A DNA stretch of 64,000 nt from Kitasatospora sp. NBC_01287 (GCF_026340565.1 NZ_JAPEPB010000001.1:6608001-6672000), one strand, 5' to 3'; shown: positions 1 to 8,815, numbered from the stretch's first letter. Notes: generated by a model from the sequence alone, not told the origin. Numbers and translations are program-made.

Positions 1-238
1 TGGCCGGGTAGCCGGGCCTGCCTGGTCCGCCCCCCGTCGCCCGGCCGATCGGCGGGGGCCGAACGGCTGGACTTTGCCTAAGTCGTACCAAATGTTGGGT
101 GGTGGGCCGCCCGGTCGCAACCACGGCCGGTCGGGGCCGCGTCATAGGATCAACACCACCGCGCGCCGACCCCACCTGGGTCGGCGTGGCCCGGCGCCAC
201 CCGCCCGGGCGTCTCCCCACCACTCGGAAAGTCCCCTC

Positions 239-1303
239 GTGCAGCCGCCGTTCGCCCGTCCACGTGCCGTCCTGTCCGCCGCCGCCGTCCTCACCATGGC
301 GGCCGCCCTCACCGCGTGCGGCGGGAGTGGCGGCGGCAAGCCCGCGGCCCAGGCCGCGCCGCCGGCCGGCCGGGTCGCGGGCTCGCCCGGTGCCCCGGCG
401 GGCACGGACCCGAGCGGATCGGCCGCGCCGGCCGCGAGCGCCGCGCCGTCCGCCGGCTCGGACCAGGTCTCCCTGCCGACCGGTCCCGCCACCCAGCTGA
501 CCAAGGCCCGCGACACCGCGGCCGGCCCGATCATGATGACGACGCTGACCGGCAAGAAGTCCGGGGTCACCGCCAAGGTCTGGGTCTGGCTCCCGCCGGA
601 GTACAACGACCCCAAGTACGCCACCTACGGCTTCCCGGTGCTCACCCTCTACGCGGGCGGCCAGAGCAACGGCTACAACACCTGGACCGACGACCAGCTG
701 CCGATCCAGGCGGAGGACGAGGACCTGGTCAAGCAGGGCAAGGCGCACCCGTTCATCATGGTGATGCCGGTGCAGAACCTGGTCGCCGACGAGAAGCAGA
801 CGCTGGACTGCAGTGACATCCCCGGCCAGCCGAAGATGGGCACCTGGATGTCCGAGGACGTCCCCGACTTCGTGCGTGCCAACTTCCGCACCCTGAAGAG
901 CCGCGACGGCTGGGGCCTGATGGGCGCCTCCACCGGCGCGTTCTGCAGCGCCAAGATGGCCCTGCAGCACCCCGACCTCTACAAGGCCGCGGTGCCGATC
1001 GACGGCTACTTCAACCCCGACTCCGAGTTCTGGAAGGGCCACGAGGCGGACCGGCTGGCGAACAGCCCCGACGTGCTGGTCGGCCAGAGCAAGGCCGACG
1101 TGCGGATGCTGGCCACGGCGGGTGGGGCGACGCCGGACGAGGTCAAGCTGGTCAAGGCATGGGTGGCGAAGGCGGCGGCCCCCACCAAGATCGACTACTA
1201 CGAGCAGCCGGGCGGCAAGCACCTCACCTCGCACTTCAAGAAGATGATCCCGGACACCCTGCAGTGGCTGACCCAGAACCTGGCAGGGCCGACACCGGCC
1301 TGA
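239..1303 (+). CDS. Secreted esterase-family lipoprotein
   Basis: A 354-residue alpha/beta-hydrolase of the esterase D / antigen 85-like family, probably anchored outside the membrane as a lipoprotein. The GTG start at 239 is chosen over earlier in-frame codons because it gives a clean signal peptide (Arg-containing n-region, Ala/Val-rich h-region) ending in the lipobox LTAC followed by a Gly/Ser/Pro/Ala-rich linker to about residue 95. The nucleophile elbow GASTG sits near residue 231 and a C-terminal KHLTSHF segment supplies a likely catalytic His. A purine-rich ribosome site precedes the start. Substrate is unknown. A strong terminator follows directly, so the gene is probably monocistronic. 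Confidence 0.85.
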   Translation: MQPPFARPRAVLSAAAVLTMAAALTACGGSGGGKPAAQAAPPAGRVAGSPGAPAGTDPSGSAAPAASAAPSAGSDQVSLPTGPATQLTKARDTAAGPIMMTTLTGKKSGVTAKVWVWLPPEYNDPKYATYGFPVLTLYAGGQSNGYNTWTDDQLPIQAEDEDLVKQGKAHPFIMVMPVQNLVADEKQTLDCSDIPGQPKMGTWMSEDVPDFVRANFRTLKSRDGWGLMGASTGAFCSAKMALQHPDLYKAAVPIDGYFNPDSEFWKGHEADRLANSPDVLVGQSKADVRMLATAGGATPDEVKLVKAWVAKAAAPTKIDYYEQPGGKHLTSHFKKMIPDTLQWLTQNLAGPTPA

Positions 1304-1331
1304 GCCGTCCGCGGGCCTTGGCGGGTGACTC

Positions 1332-1370
1332 GAACGGACACTGCTGACACCTCGTCAGCAGTGTCCGTTC
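1332..1370 (+). terminator. Intrinsic terminator after esterase gene
   Basis: A 17-bp perfect inverted repeat with a 5-nt loop lies 29 bp after the esterase stop codon, the usual Streptomyces long-stem terminator without a long U-tract. Confidence 0.85.
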
Positions 1371-1533
1371 TGCTTCCGCAGGTGCGCTGACCTGCGCGGC
1401 AATCCGCCATTGATTCACCTCTGATCGACTGTGACCACGCTGGATCGCGACGTCGCGCTTCCCGCTCACTCACCTGCCGCGGGAAGCGCCACCTGCTCCC
1501 TCCGCCCGCCATGACAGTCCTGAAGAGAGTGCC

Positions 1534-2253
1534 ATGCAGCCGCATCTGCTTACCGTTCCCGCCCAGCGCGGCCCCAATGAGGTGGTGCCGGCCGTGCGCC
1601 CCGTCCGTTTCGCCGGCCTGCGCCTGGTGCACGCCGCCCTGCGCCGCGACCTCGCCCGGCTGCCCAACGCGCTGCGCCTGCTGCAGCCCGGCGACGAGGT
1701 GGGCGCCGAGGCGCTGCGCCGGCACTGGGACTTCCTCACCGCGATGCTCACCTGCCACCACGAGCAGCAGGACGTCCGGCTCTGGCCGCTGATCCGCCGC
1801 TTCGCCCCCGAGCTACGGCTGCTGGTCAACTGGCTGGAGGACGACCACCACAACCTGGACCACTCCTTCACCCGCACCACCACCCTGATGCGGGTCGCCA
1901 CCCGGGACCCCGCCAGCGCCTGGCCGGTCGCCTACGCGGTGGAGGAGCTGGCGGCCCGGCTGGAGACCCACCTGCGGATCGAGGAGGAGCAGGTGCTGCC
2001 GGCGATCACCCTGCTCTTCGCCCCGCAGTCCCGCGTCGGCTCCCTCGGCGAACTGCTCGACCTGCTCAGGCTCGCCGACGGCCCCGGCGCCCCGGACGCG
2101 CTGGCCTGGCTGCTGGAGGGCGTCGCGCCGGAGCAGATCGAGGCGCTGCTGGCCGAGTGCGACGACCTGACGGCCCGCCAGTGGCCCCACTGGCAGGCGG
2201 TCTACGCGCGATGCTCGGCGGAGCTGTGGGGGGCGGCGCCGGTCGGGGAGTGA
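1534..2253 (+). CDS. Hemerythrin HHE-domain protein
   Basis: A 239-residue cytosolic protein with a hemerythrin-like HHE cation-binding four-helix bundle over roughly residues 28-165. Candidate iron ligands are visible: His33 in helix 1, HHE at 75-77, the DDHH run at 103-106 and His146 with a following Glu cluster at 150-152. Such domains bind a non-haem di-iron or mono-iron centre and are linked to oxygen, NO or redox sensing; a specific role cannot be given. The ATG at 1534 has a GAAGAGAG ribosome site. Residues 165-239 are helical and unassigned. The gene stands alone between terminator-bounded neighbours. Confidence 0.8.
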   Translation: MQPHLLTVPAQRGPNEVVPAVRPVRFAGLRLVHAALRRDLARLPNALRLLQPGDEVGAEALRRHWDFLTAMLTCHHEQQDVRLWPLIRRFAPELRLLVNWLEDDHHNLDHSFTRTTTLMRVATRDPASAWPVAYAVEELAARLETHLRIEEEQVLPAITLLFAPQSRVGSLGELLDLLRLADGPGAPDALAWLLEGVAPEQIEALLAECDDLTARQWPHWQAVYARCSAELWGAAPVGE

Positions 2254-2397
2254 GCGCGGGGCCGTCGGCGGCGGGGAGTTGGGGCGCATTCGGGCTAGAC
2301 GGGATGGCGGGGTCCGCGGGGCGGTGGCGATGGTGGGGGGAAGGCCGTTCGGCGGCCTGACTCCCCCTCCCCGGTTCCTGGAAGAAAGCTCACCCTC

Positions 2398-3066
2398 ATG
2401 CGCAGCACGTGGACCACGGTCCTGTTCAGCACCGCGGTGGCCGGCGCCGTCGCCGCCACCACCGGCATCGCCGCCGGTTCGGCGGTCCGCCACCACCCGA
2501 TGATCAAGCCGGAGGCGGCGGAGTCCGCGCCGGCGAGCCCCGTCCCGGCGGTCGGGTCCGCGCCCGTGACCAGCGCGGATGCGCGGCGGGCCGCGCGGAC
2601 CGTGGCGGCGCTGGGCGCGCTCGGCGGCGTGCTGGAGCGGGTCGGCGACCTGGCCGCCGTGAGCAACCCGGGCGGCGCGGCGGGAACAGCGGCGGATCCC
2701 GCGGCGGATCCGGCGGCGCTGCGCGGCCGGCTGGGGGAGCTGGGGGCGGCCGCCGACAAGCTCAAGGCGGCGCTGCCGGCGGCGCCCGTCCTGCCGGTGG
2801 CACCGGGCGCACCCTCCGCGCCCGGCGCGCCCGCACTGCCCAGCGGCGTCCAGCCGGGCGGCCCGCTGCAGCGCGCGCAGGCGCCGTCGGCCGACAGCGC
2901 GGTCGAGGACCGGCTCGGCGTGCTGCAGCAGGACGCCGCCGCCTTCGTGGGCGCGGCGAGCGCGGCGCGCCCCGATCCGGCCGCCGTGCAGGCGGCCCTG
3001 GCACCGCTCTCCGCCGACTCCCTCGCGCTGAGCACCGCCACGGTCGCCCGCCTCGGCGCCGCCTGA
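2398..3066 (+). CDS. Putative secreted Ala/Pro-rich protein, unknown function
   Basis: A 222-residue protein not recognised as a known family. Its N-terminus has a signal-peptide or membrane-anchor pattern (Arg, then a hydrophobic Ala/Val/Thr stretch to about residue 28). The rest is Ala/Pro/Gly-rich low complexity with two short helical blocks near residues 60-85 and 100-125. A GGAAGAAAG ribosome site precedes the ATG, and a perfect terminator follows 25 bp after the stop, which argues for a real gene. An overlapping frame is also open, as expected at this GC content, but lacks a translation signal. Confidence 0.6.
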   Translation: MRSTWTTVLFSTAVAGAVAATTGIAAGSAVRHHPMIKPEAAESAPASPVPAVGSAPVTSADARRAARTVAALGALGGVLERVGDLAAVSNPGGAAGTAADPAADPAALRGRLGELGAAADKLKAALPAAPVLPVAPGAPSAPGAPALPSGVQPGGPLQRAQAPSADSAVEDRLGVLQQDAAAFVGAASAARPDPAAVQAALAPLSADSLALSTATVARLGAA

Positions 3067-3090
3067 GCGCGGCCTGAGCGAGCGAGCGCC

Positions 3091-3126
3091 CGCCACCGCC
3101 CCCGGAGTGTGCCGGGGGCGGTGGCG
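3091..3126 (+). terminator. Intrinsic terminator, 15-bp stem
   Basis: Perfect 15-bp arms around a 6-nt loop, between the unknown secreted protein and the convergent monooxygenase gene. It could serve both. Confidence 0.8.
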
Positions 3127-3196
3127 GTTCAGCGGGTACCGATCCTGCGTGGAACGTCGGCCTGGCCGACTTCTCGGGCCCGTCAGCGCCCCGGCC

Positions 3197-4738
3197 TCAG
3201 CCCGCCGGCGCGGTGCGCCCGATCAGCGCCAGGTACTCGGCCGCGTCCGCCGCGTCCTCGCCCGCCAGGCCGAGGTAGCCGTCCGGGCGCACCACGAACA
3301 GGCCCTCGCCGAAGGCGTCCCCCAGCTCGCCGCCCGCCTCCGCCGGCGAGGCCTGGTGCACCACGACCCCCGTCCCGGCCGCGCCGAGCGCCGGCGGAGC
3401 CTGTCGTCCCACCGCGAGCAGCAGCGCGTGCGGGCCGCGGAGCAGGCCGAACAGGCGCCCGCCCGCCACCGCCAGGTCCGGCACCCGGTCACCGGCCCGC
3501 AGCGCGCCCTCCGGCAGCGCATCCTCCGGCGGTGGGCAGCCCCGCACCCCGTCCCGGCGTTCCACGCTCAGCGGGCTGTTCGGGTAGCCGATGCCCAACT
3601 GCGAGGTCTGTGAACCGCGTTGGACCGAGCCGGGGCCGCCGTCGCGGCCGGCCCGGTGCAGCCGGGTGGTCAGCCCGAGCATCTCGGCGGCCACCGGGCG
3701 GCGTTCGGCCTCGTAGCTGTCGAGCAGTTCGGCGGGCGCGCCGTGGCGCAGGATCCGGCCGAGCTTCCAGCCGAGGTTGTAGGCGTCCTGCACACCGGTG
3801 TTCAGACCTTGGCCGCCGGCCGGTGAGTGCACGTGGGCGGCGTCGCCGGCCAGCAGCACCCGGCCGGACCGGAACCGGTCGGCCAGCGCGGCCCGGGGCC
3901 GGAACTCGGAGCTCCAGGCCACCTCGCCCAGCGCCACCTCGCCCCACGCCGCCCCGGTCAGCGGCGTGCGCGAGGCGATCACCGCGCGCACGCCCGCCGG
4001 TGAGGCGTCCACCCGCGACCCTTGCGGGAACTGGGCGAAGAGCTGGAACAGTTCGGTGCCGGCCAGCGGGCAGAGGGTGAGCGGGTTGCCGTCGCCCGGC
4101 CAGACGTGCCAGTGGGTGCGGTCCAGGCCGGTGATCGCCAGGTCGGCGACCAGGGACGGGCGCGGGTCCACCGTCTCGCCCGTCATCGCGACGCCGAGGG
4201 CCGCGCGGACGGTGCTGCGGCCGCCGTCCGCGCCGACCAGGTAGCGGGCGCGGACGGTGGCGGGCGACCCGCCGGCGCTCCGCAGGCTCGCCCGCACGCC
4301 CTCCCGGTCCTGGGCCAGCTCCGTCAGCTCGACACCGAAGGCGACGTCGCCGCCCAGCTGGCGCAGCCGGTCGAGGAGGAGCTCCTGGGTGCGCCACTGC
4401 GGCAGCATCCAGGGCGCGGGGTAGGGGATGCCGGGGCGCGGCTCGACGGGGGTGACGAGGTCCCAGGCGTCGCCCGGCGCGCCGTCCGTCCAGGTGAGCA
4501 TCCGCGGGTAGTGGCCGCCGGCCGCGCGCACCGCCCCGATCACGCCGAGATCGTCGAAGACCTCCTGGGTGCGCGGCTGCAGGCCCTTGCCGCGCGAGCC
4601 CGGGAAGAGAGCGCTCTCCCGCTCGACCACCAGGGCCGGCACGCCGCGGCGGGCCAGATCCACGGCCAGGGTCAGCCCGGCGGCGCCCGCGCCGACGACC
4701 AGTACGTCGACAGTTTCCTTAACGTCGTTAAGTGCCAT
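3197..4738 (-). CDS. FAD-dependent aromatic monooxygenase (PheA/TfdB/RdmE class)
   Basis: A 513-residue class A flavoprotein monooxygenase of the type that hydroxylates phenols or aromatic polyketides using NAD(P)H and O2. The N-terminal Rossmann motif GAGAAG is at residues 16-21, the DG motif (GADGGRSTVR) near 170 and the GD motif (AGDAAHVHSPAGGQGLN) near 295. The C-terminal ~110 residues fit the thioredoxin-like domain of this family. It is divergent from a TetR-type gene; the start codon region carries a palindrome likely to be that regulator's operator, so substrate-induced derepression is inferred. No clear ribosome site precedes the ATG, so the mRNA may be leaderless. The substrate is unknown; an antibiotic-inactivating or catabolic role is equally possible. 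Confidence 0.88.
   Translation of the reverse strand: MALNDVKETVDVLVVGAGAAGLTLAVDLARRGVPALVVERESALFPGSRGKGLQPRTQEVFDDLGVIGAVRAAGGHYPRMLTWTDGAPGDAWDLVTPVEPRPGIPYPAPWMLPQWRTQELLLDRLRQLGGDVAFGVELTELAQDREGVRASLRSAGGSPATVRARYLVGADGGRSTVRAALGVAMTGETVDPRPSLVADLAITGLDRTHWHVWPGDGNPLTLCPLAGTELFQLFAQFPQGSRVDASPAGVRAVIASRTPLTGAAWGEVALGEVAWSSEFRPRAALADRFRSGRVLLAGDAAHVHSPAGGQGLNTGVQDAYNLGWKLGRILRHGAPAELLDSYEAERRPVAAEMLGLTTRLHRAGRDGGPGSVQRGSQTSQLGIGYPNSPLSVERRDGVRGCPPPEDALPEGALRAGDRVPDLAVAGGRLFGLLRGPHALLLAVGRQAPPALGAAGTGVVVHQASPAEAGGELGDAFGEGLFVVRPDGYLGLAGEDAADAAEYLALIGRTAPAG
4718..4732. promoter_or_regulatory. Palindromic operator inside the monooxygenase start region
   Basis: Perfect palindrome CTTAACG-T-CGTTAAG lying just inside the monooxygenase coding start. 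The same half-site (TTAACG) recurs 22 bp away in the divergent promoter, so both are probably bound by the adjacent TetR-type repressor. Binding is inferred. Confidence 0.6.
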
Positions 4739-4753
4739 GCCCGGAGTCTGCGC

Positions 4754-4766
4754 TTAACGCTGTTAA
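4754..4766. promoter_or_regulatory. Second palindromic operator in the divergent promoter
   Basis: TTAAC-GCT-GTTAA between the two divergent start codons. The segment TTAAAC at 4763-4768 also fits a -10 element for a leaderless regulator transcript starting at the GTG at 4776, so repressor binding would block both promoters. Confidence 0.6.
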
Positions 4767-4775
4767 ACTGTCAAG

Positions 4776-5429
4776 GTGCCCCCCAAACTCGATCCCGCCC
4801 TCGTCGTCGACACCGCGCTGCGCCTGCTGAACGAGACCGGCCTCGACGGCCTGACGCTGCGCCGGATCGCCACCGAGCTGGACGTCAAGGCGCCCGCGCT
4901 GTACTGGCACTTCAGCTCCAAGCAGGCGCTGCTGGACGCGATGGCCACCCAGTTGTTCCGGTTCGCCGCCGCTGAGCCGGCCCCCGGCCCGCACGCCCCC
5001 TGGCAGGAGTGGGTCGGCCACTCCTGCCGCACCCTGCGCCGCACCCTGCTGCGCTACCGGGACGGCGCCAAGGTCTTCTCCGGCACCCGCTTCCAGGGCA
5101 CCGACCACGCCGAGGTACTGGAGCGCTACCTGGCCGTGCTGCTCGCGGCGGGCTTCGCCCTGGACGACGCCGTGCTCGCCTTCGCCACCGGCTACGCCTT
5201 CACCATCGGCTTCGTGATCGAGGAGCAGGCCGTCCACCCGCTGCCCGGCGAGCAGGACCCGTACTTCGATCCGGACACCCGGGCCGCCCGGATCGGTCCG
5301 GAGCACCCGGCCGCCGCGGCGGCGGGGCCGGCGCTCTTCACCGGCTTCGAGGAGCGCTTCGAGCGCGGGCTCGCGATCCTGCTGGCCGGGATCGCCGTGA
5401 CCACCCCTGGGCTGTCCGGGCCCTGCTAG
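4776..5429 (+). CDS. TetR-family transcriptional regulator
   Basis: A 217-residue repressor. The N-terminal HTH covers about residues 8-55, with the recognition segment RRIATELDVKAPALYWHFSSK typical of the TetR/TetR_C subfamily. The C-terminal ligand-binding domain is helical. The GTG at 4776 has no ribosome site and lies 8 nt after a possible -10 hexamer, fitting a leaderless mRNA. Divergent placement and two matching palindromes between the genes indicate that it controls the monooxygenase and itself. The inducer is unknown. Confidence 0.88.
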   Translation: MPPKLDPALVVDTALRLLNETGLDGLTLRRIATELDVKAPALYWHFSSKQALLDAMATQLFRFAAAEPAPGPHAPWQEWVGHSCRTLRRTLLRYRDGAKVFSGTRFQGTDHAEVLERYLAVLLAAGFALDDAVLAFATGYAFTIGFVIEEQAVHPLPGEQDPYFDPDTRAARIGPEHPAAAAAGPALFTGFEERFERGLAILLAGIAVTTPGLSGPC

Positions 5430-5439
5430 CGTCCACCGG

Positions 5440-6435
5440 GTGTCCGTGAACCCCCTCGGCGCCCCGCACGCCGCCCCGCTCTTCGAGCCACCGCTGATCA
5501 GCCGGCTGCGCCCGGCCCGGCGGATCCTGATCGCCGGGGCCGGCGGCGGCTTCGACGTCTACGCCGGGCTGCCGCTGGCCCTCGCGCTGCGTGCGGCCGG
5601 GCACGAGGTGCACCTGGCGAACCTCTCCTTCAGCGACCTGTACGGCCTGCCCGGCGAGGTCTGGCACGCGCCGGACCTCGCCGAGATCAACGCCGGCACA
5701 CCGGACGGCGGCCGCAGCTACTTCCCCGAACTCGCGCTGGCCCGCTGGCTGCGCGCACAGGGGCAGCCGGACACGGTGTGGGCCTTCCCCACCGTCGGTG
5801 TCCAGCCGCTGAGGGCCGCCTACCAGGTGCTGATCGACCACCTCGACATCGATGCGGTGGTGCTGGTGGACGGCGGCACCGACATCCTGCTGCGCGGCGA
5901 CGAGGTCGGCCTCGGCACCCCCGAGGAGGACATGACCAGCCTGGCCGCGGTGGCCGGGTTGGAGGGCCTGACGGAGCGCCTGGTGGTCTGCCTCGGCTTC
6001 GGGATCGACGCCCACCACGGCGTCAGCCATGCCCTGGTGCTGGAGAACCTGGCCGCGCTCGCCCGCACCGGCGACTACCTCGGCGCCTTCTCGCTGGCCG
6101 CCGACAGCCCCGAGGGCGCCGCCTACCTCGACGCTGTCGCGCACGCCCAGGCCGCCACCGCCGACCACCCGAGCATCGTGAACGGCTCGATCGCCGCCGC
6201 ACTGCGCGGCGGGTTCGGCGACGTCCACTTCACCACCCGCACCCGGGGCAGCAAGCTCTTCATCAACCCGCTGATGGCCGTCTACTTCGCGGTCACGGTC
6301 GCCGGGCTGGCCGGGCAGCACCGTTACCTGGACCGGCTGGAGCGCACCGTGGTGTTGCGCCAGGTCGCCTCGATCATCGAAGAGTGCCGAGACGAACTGC
6401 CCCGGCAACGGCCACCGAGGGCTTTTCCGCACTGA
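5440..6435 (+). CDS. DUF1152 domain-containing protein
   Basis: A 331-residue cytosolic protein. The N-terminal motif RRILIAGAGGGFDVYAGLPLA followed by ALRAAGHEVHLANLSF is the signature of the DUF1152 family, whose start resembles a dinucleotide-binding fold. Conserved GGTDILLRGDE and GFGIDAHHGVSH motifs follow at about residues 145-200. Function is not established. The GTG at 5440 is 8 nt after a TAGCGT hexamer, so a leaderless transcript separate from the upstream regulator is plausible. Its last 62 bp overlap the 3' end of the convergent gene. Confidence 0.85.
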   Translation: MSVNPLGAPHAAPLFEPPLISRLRPARRILIAGAGGGFDVYAGLPLALALRAAGHEVHLANLSFSDLYGLPGEVWHAPDLAEINAGTPDGGRSYFPELALARWLRAQGQPDTVWAFPTVGVQPLRAAYQVLIDHLDIDAVVLVDGGTDILLRGDEVGLGTPEEDMTSLAAVAGLEGLTERLVVCLGFGIDAHHGVSHALVLENLAALARTGDYLGAFSLAADSPEGAAYLDAVAHAQAATADHPSIVNGSIAAALRGGFGDVHFTTRTRGSKLFINPLMAVYFAVTVAGLAGQHRYLDRLERTVVLRQVASIIEECRDELPRQRPPRAFPH

Positions 6436-7504
6436 CCGTGAGCCAGGGCACGTCGTCGTGCTCGACCACGTGCACCGTGCCGTCCGGTGCGGCGAGTTGG
6501 GCCGTCAGGCGGCCCGCCGCGCAGCTGACCAGGCGCAGTTGGGCGGTGGCGGGGTCCAACAGCGGTGGCGCGGCGGTACCGGGGGAGCGCCACGGGACCT
6601 TCCCGGTCGCGGTCCGCTCCCACCACGGGCCGACCACCGGCCCGGCCCGGAGGACCCAGTCGGCCGTCAGCGCCCGGAAGGCCCGCTCGCGGCCCCAGCG
6701 CCGCTCGCCCGCCGCCACGAGGTCCCGGCCGGCCCCGCTCAGCGCGTGCGCGAGGGTGCGCGCGGTCGGCAGATCGCTGCGGCGGCTGTGGCGCACGGAC
6801 CTGATCTGCAGCATCGCGGTGTGCAGCAGCCGGGCGGCCCGGTCCGCCGCGGCGCCGCGGATGGCTCCGCTCGGACCTGGCGGCCGATCCACCGTCGGCA
6901 AGGGGGCGTACCGGTCGGCGGCGAAGCCGGTGGCGCCCGGGCAGCTGAGCTTCGGCACGGGGCAGTCGGCGGCCTCGACCCGGAAGTCGAGCCGGTCGAC
7001 GTCCGGGTAGCTCAACCACAGCCGCGCGGCGGGCGCCCCCTCGGGCGCCGCGAACCGGCGCGGCGCGCTGACGCGGAGCTCGACGCTGATCCGCTCCGGT
7101 CCCTCCCGCTCGACCAGCAGGCCGCTGAGCCGCGCCCGGTCGAGGTCGTACGACTCGGCCAGCTCCTCGGGCGTGCTGACCGCCGTGGCCGGGGTGGCGG
7201 CCGGCAGCAGCCCCGCGACCGGGGCGACGCGCTCCACCCAGGCCCGCCGCTCGGGTCCGAAGTCGGCCAGCCAGAGCAGGGCCCGGCGGGCCGCCGCCTC
7301 CCGCTCCCGGGCGGTGCGCCCGGTGGCGGCGGCGAGCAGCGGGTAGGTGTTGTTGTCCCAGATGTCGCAGGCGCGGACGATGGCCGAGCGGTCGAGCACG
7401 TGGCCGTCCGCCGCCGCCCGCGCGATCTGCTCGACGGAGGCGTCCAGCACCGTGCCCAGTGCGTCCAGCGCGTTCACCGCGCCCGGTGCCCCCGCCGTGC
7501 TCAC
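6374..7504 (-). CDS. Hypothetical protein, last gene of a three-gene operon
   Basis: A 376-residue protein I do not recognise. It has a helical N-terminal half rich in Ala/Arg, one Cys pair around residues 188-195 (DCPVPKLSCPG) and a beta-rich C-terminus with no signal peptide or membrane segment. Its GTG start overlaps the stop codon of the DUF1697 gene (GTGA), indicating translational coupling. It overlaps the convergent DUF1152 gene by 62 bp. Codon bias is normal for the region, so it is likely real. Confidence 0.65.
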   Translation of the reverse strand: MSTAGAPGAVNALDALGTVLDASVEQIARAAADGHVLDRSAIVRACDIWDNNTYPLLAAATGRTAREREAAARRALLWLADFGPERRAWVERVAPVAGLLPAATPATAVSTPEELAESYDLDRARLSGLLVEREGPERISVELRVSAPRRFAAPEGAPAARLWLSYPDVDRLDFRVEAADCPVPKLSCPGATGFAADRYAPLPTVDRPPGPSGAIRGAAADRAARLLHTAMLQIRSVRHSRRSDLPTARTLAHALSGAGRDLVAAGERRWGRERAFRALTADWVLRAGPVVGPWWERTATGKVPWRSPGTAAPPLLDPATAQLRLVSCAAGRLTAQLAAPDGTVHVVEHDDVPWLTVSAEKPSVAVAGAVRLGTLR

Positions 7505-8055
7505 CCCTTGCGGGCGGCGGCCAGGATCTTCGCCGTGGTGTGGAAGAACCGGCTGGTGCCCTGCCCGTGGTACGACTTGCCGAAGGCCGAGGCCGCGTTG
7601 CCGGTCGGGCGGCCGCCGATGAGGCGGGCGACCACGAAGGCCTCGCCCGCGGTGGCGGCGATCACCTCCAGGTCGCCCCTGGGGGTCAGGTGCGGCAGCG
7701 TGAGGTCGGCGGGCAGCGGTTCGGAGAGGAAGACCACGCAGAACCGGACGTGCTCGGTGACCTCGACGCCGCGGAACGGGTCGGCCTCCACCACCGCCGC
7801 CAGCTCCTCGACCGTGCGCAGCATGACCGGCACCTCGTACCCGAGCGCCTCCCGCAGGCAGGCCTCGATCCGCTCGGTCAGCGCGGCCCGGTCGATGGAG
7901 GCGTCCGCGGTGAAGAAGACGTTGCCGCTCTGGATGTAGGACCGCACCTCACCCAGGCCCAGCCCGGCGAAGAGCTCGCGCAGGCGTTCCATCTTGACGG
8001 TGCGTCCGCCGACGTTGACCGCGCGCAGGAAGGCGATGAAGGTCTGGTCGGCCAT
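7501..8055 (-). CDS. DUF1697 domain-containing protein
   Basis: A 184-residue protein opening with the DUF1697 hallmark FIAFLRAVNVGGRTVKMERLRELFAGLGL and SYIQSGNVFF. These small soluble proteins are widespread in bacteria without a proven biochemical role. The ATG overlaps the last base of the upstream stop (TAATG), and its own stop overlaps the next start, so it is the middle gene of a tight operon with the ArsC-like protein and the unknown 376-residue protein. Confidence 0.85.
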   Translation of the reverse strand: MADQTFIAFLRAVNVGGRTVKMERLRELFAGLGLGEVRSYIQSGNVFFTADASIDRAALTERIEACLREALGYEVPVMLRTVEELAAVVEADPFRGVEVTEHVRFCVVFLSEPLPADLTLPHLTPRGDLEVIAATAGEAFVVARLIGGRPTGNAASAFGKSYHGQGTSRFFHTTAKILAAARKG

Positions 8056-8411
8056 TACGGCAGCACCGAGCGCAGCGCCTCCGGCGTCCGGGCGATCACC
8101 GCGTGTCCGTCGTCCGCGGTGATGATCGGGCGCTGCAGCAGGATCGGGTGCTCCGCCAGCGCGGCCAGCCAGCGCGGCCGGTCAGCCGCCGTGCGGCCCC
8201 AGCCTCGCATGCCCTGCTCCCTGGCGACCGCCTCGTCCAGCCGCGTGATGTCCCACGGGTCCAGACCGAGCCGCTCCAGCACCACCTCCAGCTCGGCCAC
8301 CGAGGGCGGGTCCTCCAGGTAGCGGCGCACGGTGTAGTTCAGCCCCGCCGCGTTCAGCTCGGTGAGCGCTGAGCGGCACTTGCCGCAGCGCGGGTTGATC
8401 CAGATCTCCAT
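8055..8411 (-). CDS. ArsC/Spx-family thioredoxin-fold protein
   Basis: A 118-residue ArsC-family protein (arsenate reductase / Spx fold). The N-terminus MEIWINPRCGKCRSALTEL carries a CxxC motif where classical ArsC has CxxS. An RYLEDPPSVAELEVVL segment and a C-terminal LLQRPIITADDGHAVIAR segment (typical Arg-Pro before the last strand) complete the fold. The CxxC suggests a disulfide oxidoreductase or arsenate-reductase-like activity; which one is unknown. The ATG at 8411 is used; the upstream in-frame extension runs through a tandem repeat and is not coding. First gene of the operon. Confidence 0.82.
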   Translation of the reverse strand: MEIWINPRCGKCRSALTELNAAGLNYTVRRYLEDPPSVAELEVVLERLGLDPWDITRLDEAVAREQGMRGWGRTAADRPRWLAALAEHPILLQRPIITADDGHAVIARTPEALRSVLP

Positions 8412-8462
8412 GCCGCCCAGCCTACGCAGCCCGGCGGACACCGGTGGCTGCCAGGCGCCCCC

Positions 8463-8582
8463 TGAGCCGCGCGTCCGTGAGCCGCGCGTCCGTGAGCCGC
8501 GCGTCCGTGAGCCGCGCGTCCGTGAGCCGCGCGTCCGTGAGCCGCGCGTCCCTGAGCCGCGCGTCCCTGAGCCGCGCGTCCC
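8463..8582. repeat. 15-bp tandem repeat, eight copies
   Basis: Unit TGAGCCGCGCGTCCG repeats eight times head-to-tail, with the last three copies carrying a G-to-C change at one place. A decayed ninth copy and four 17-18-bp units (GGCACCGGGAGA type) continue to about 8655. The array sits in the 404-bp gap between the divergent ArsC-like gene and the phosphatase, and it keeps several frames open on both strands. Confidence 0.95.
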
Positions 8583-8815
8583 TGAGACGTACGGCACCGG
8601 GAGAGGTACGGCACCGGGAGACGCGCGCCACTGGGAGACGTGCGCCACTGGCGTCGCGCCGCGAGGCCGCCGCGCCCGGGCCGCACCGGGCCGGACCTGC
8701 GCAAACCAGGACCTTGGTCCCGATCCGGCGGGCCGAACGGCCTCCGCTGCTCGCGGACCCGGTGCGCCACCATGGAAGCTCACCCACCGCTCCCCAGCGC
8801 CCGAGGAGGTCAGCT

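Noticed and set aside
8444..8815. N-terminal extension of the phosphatase through an RASVS repeat
   Set aside because: It reads through the intergenic tandem repeat; GTG 8816 has a strong ribosome site and fits the family.
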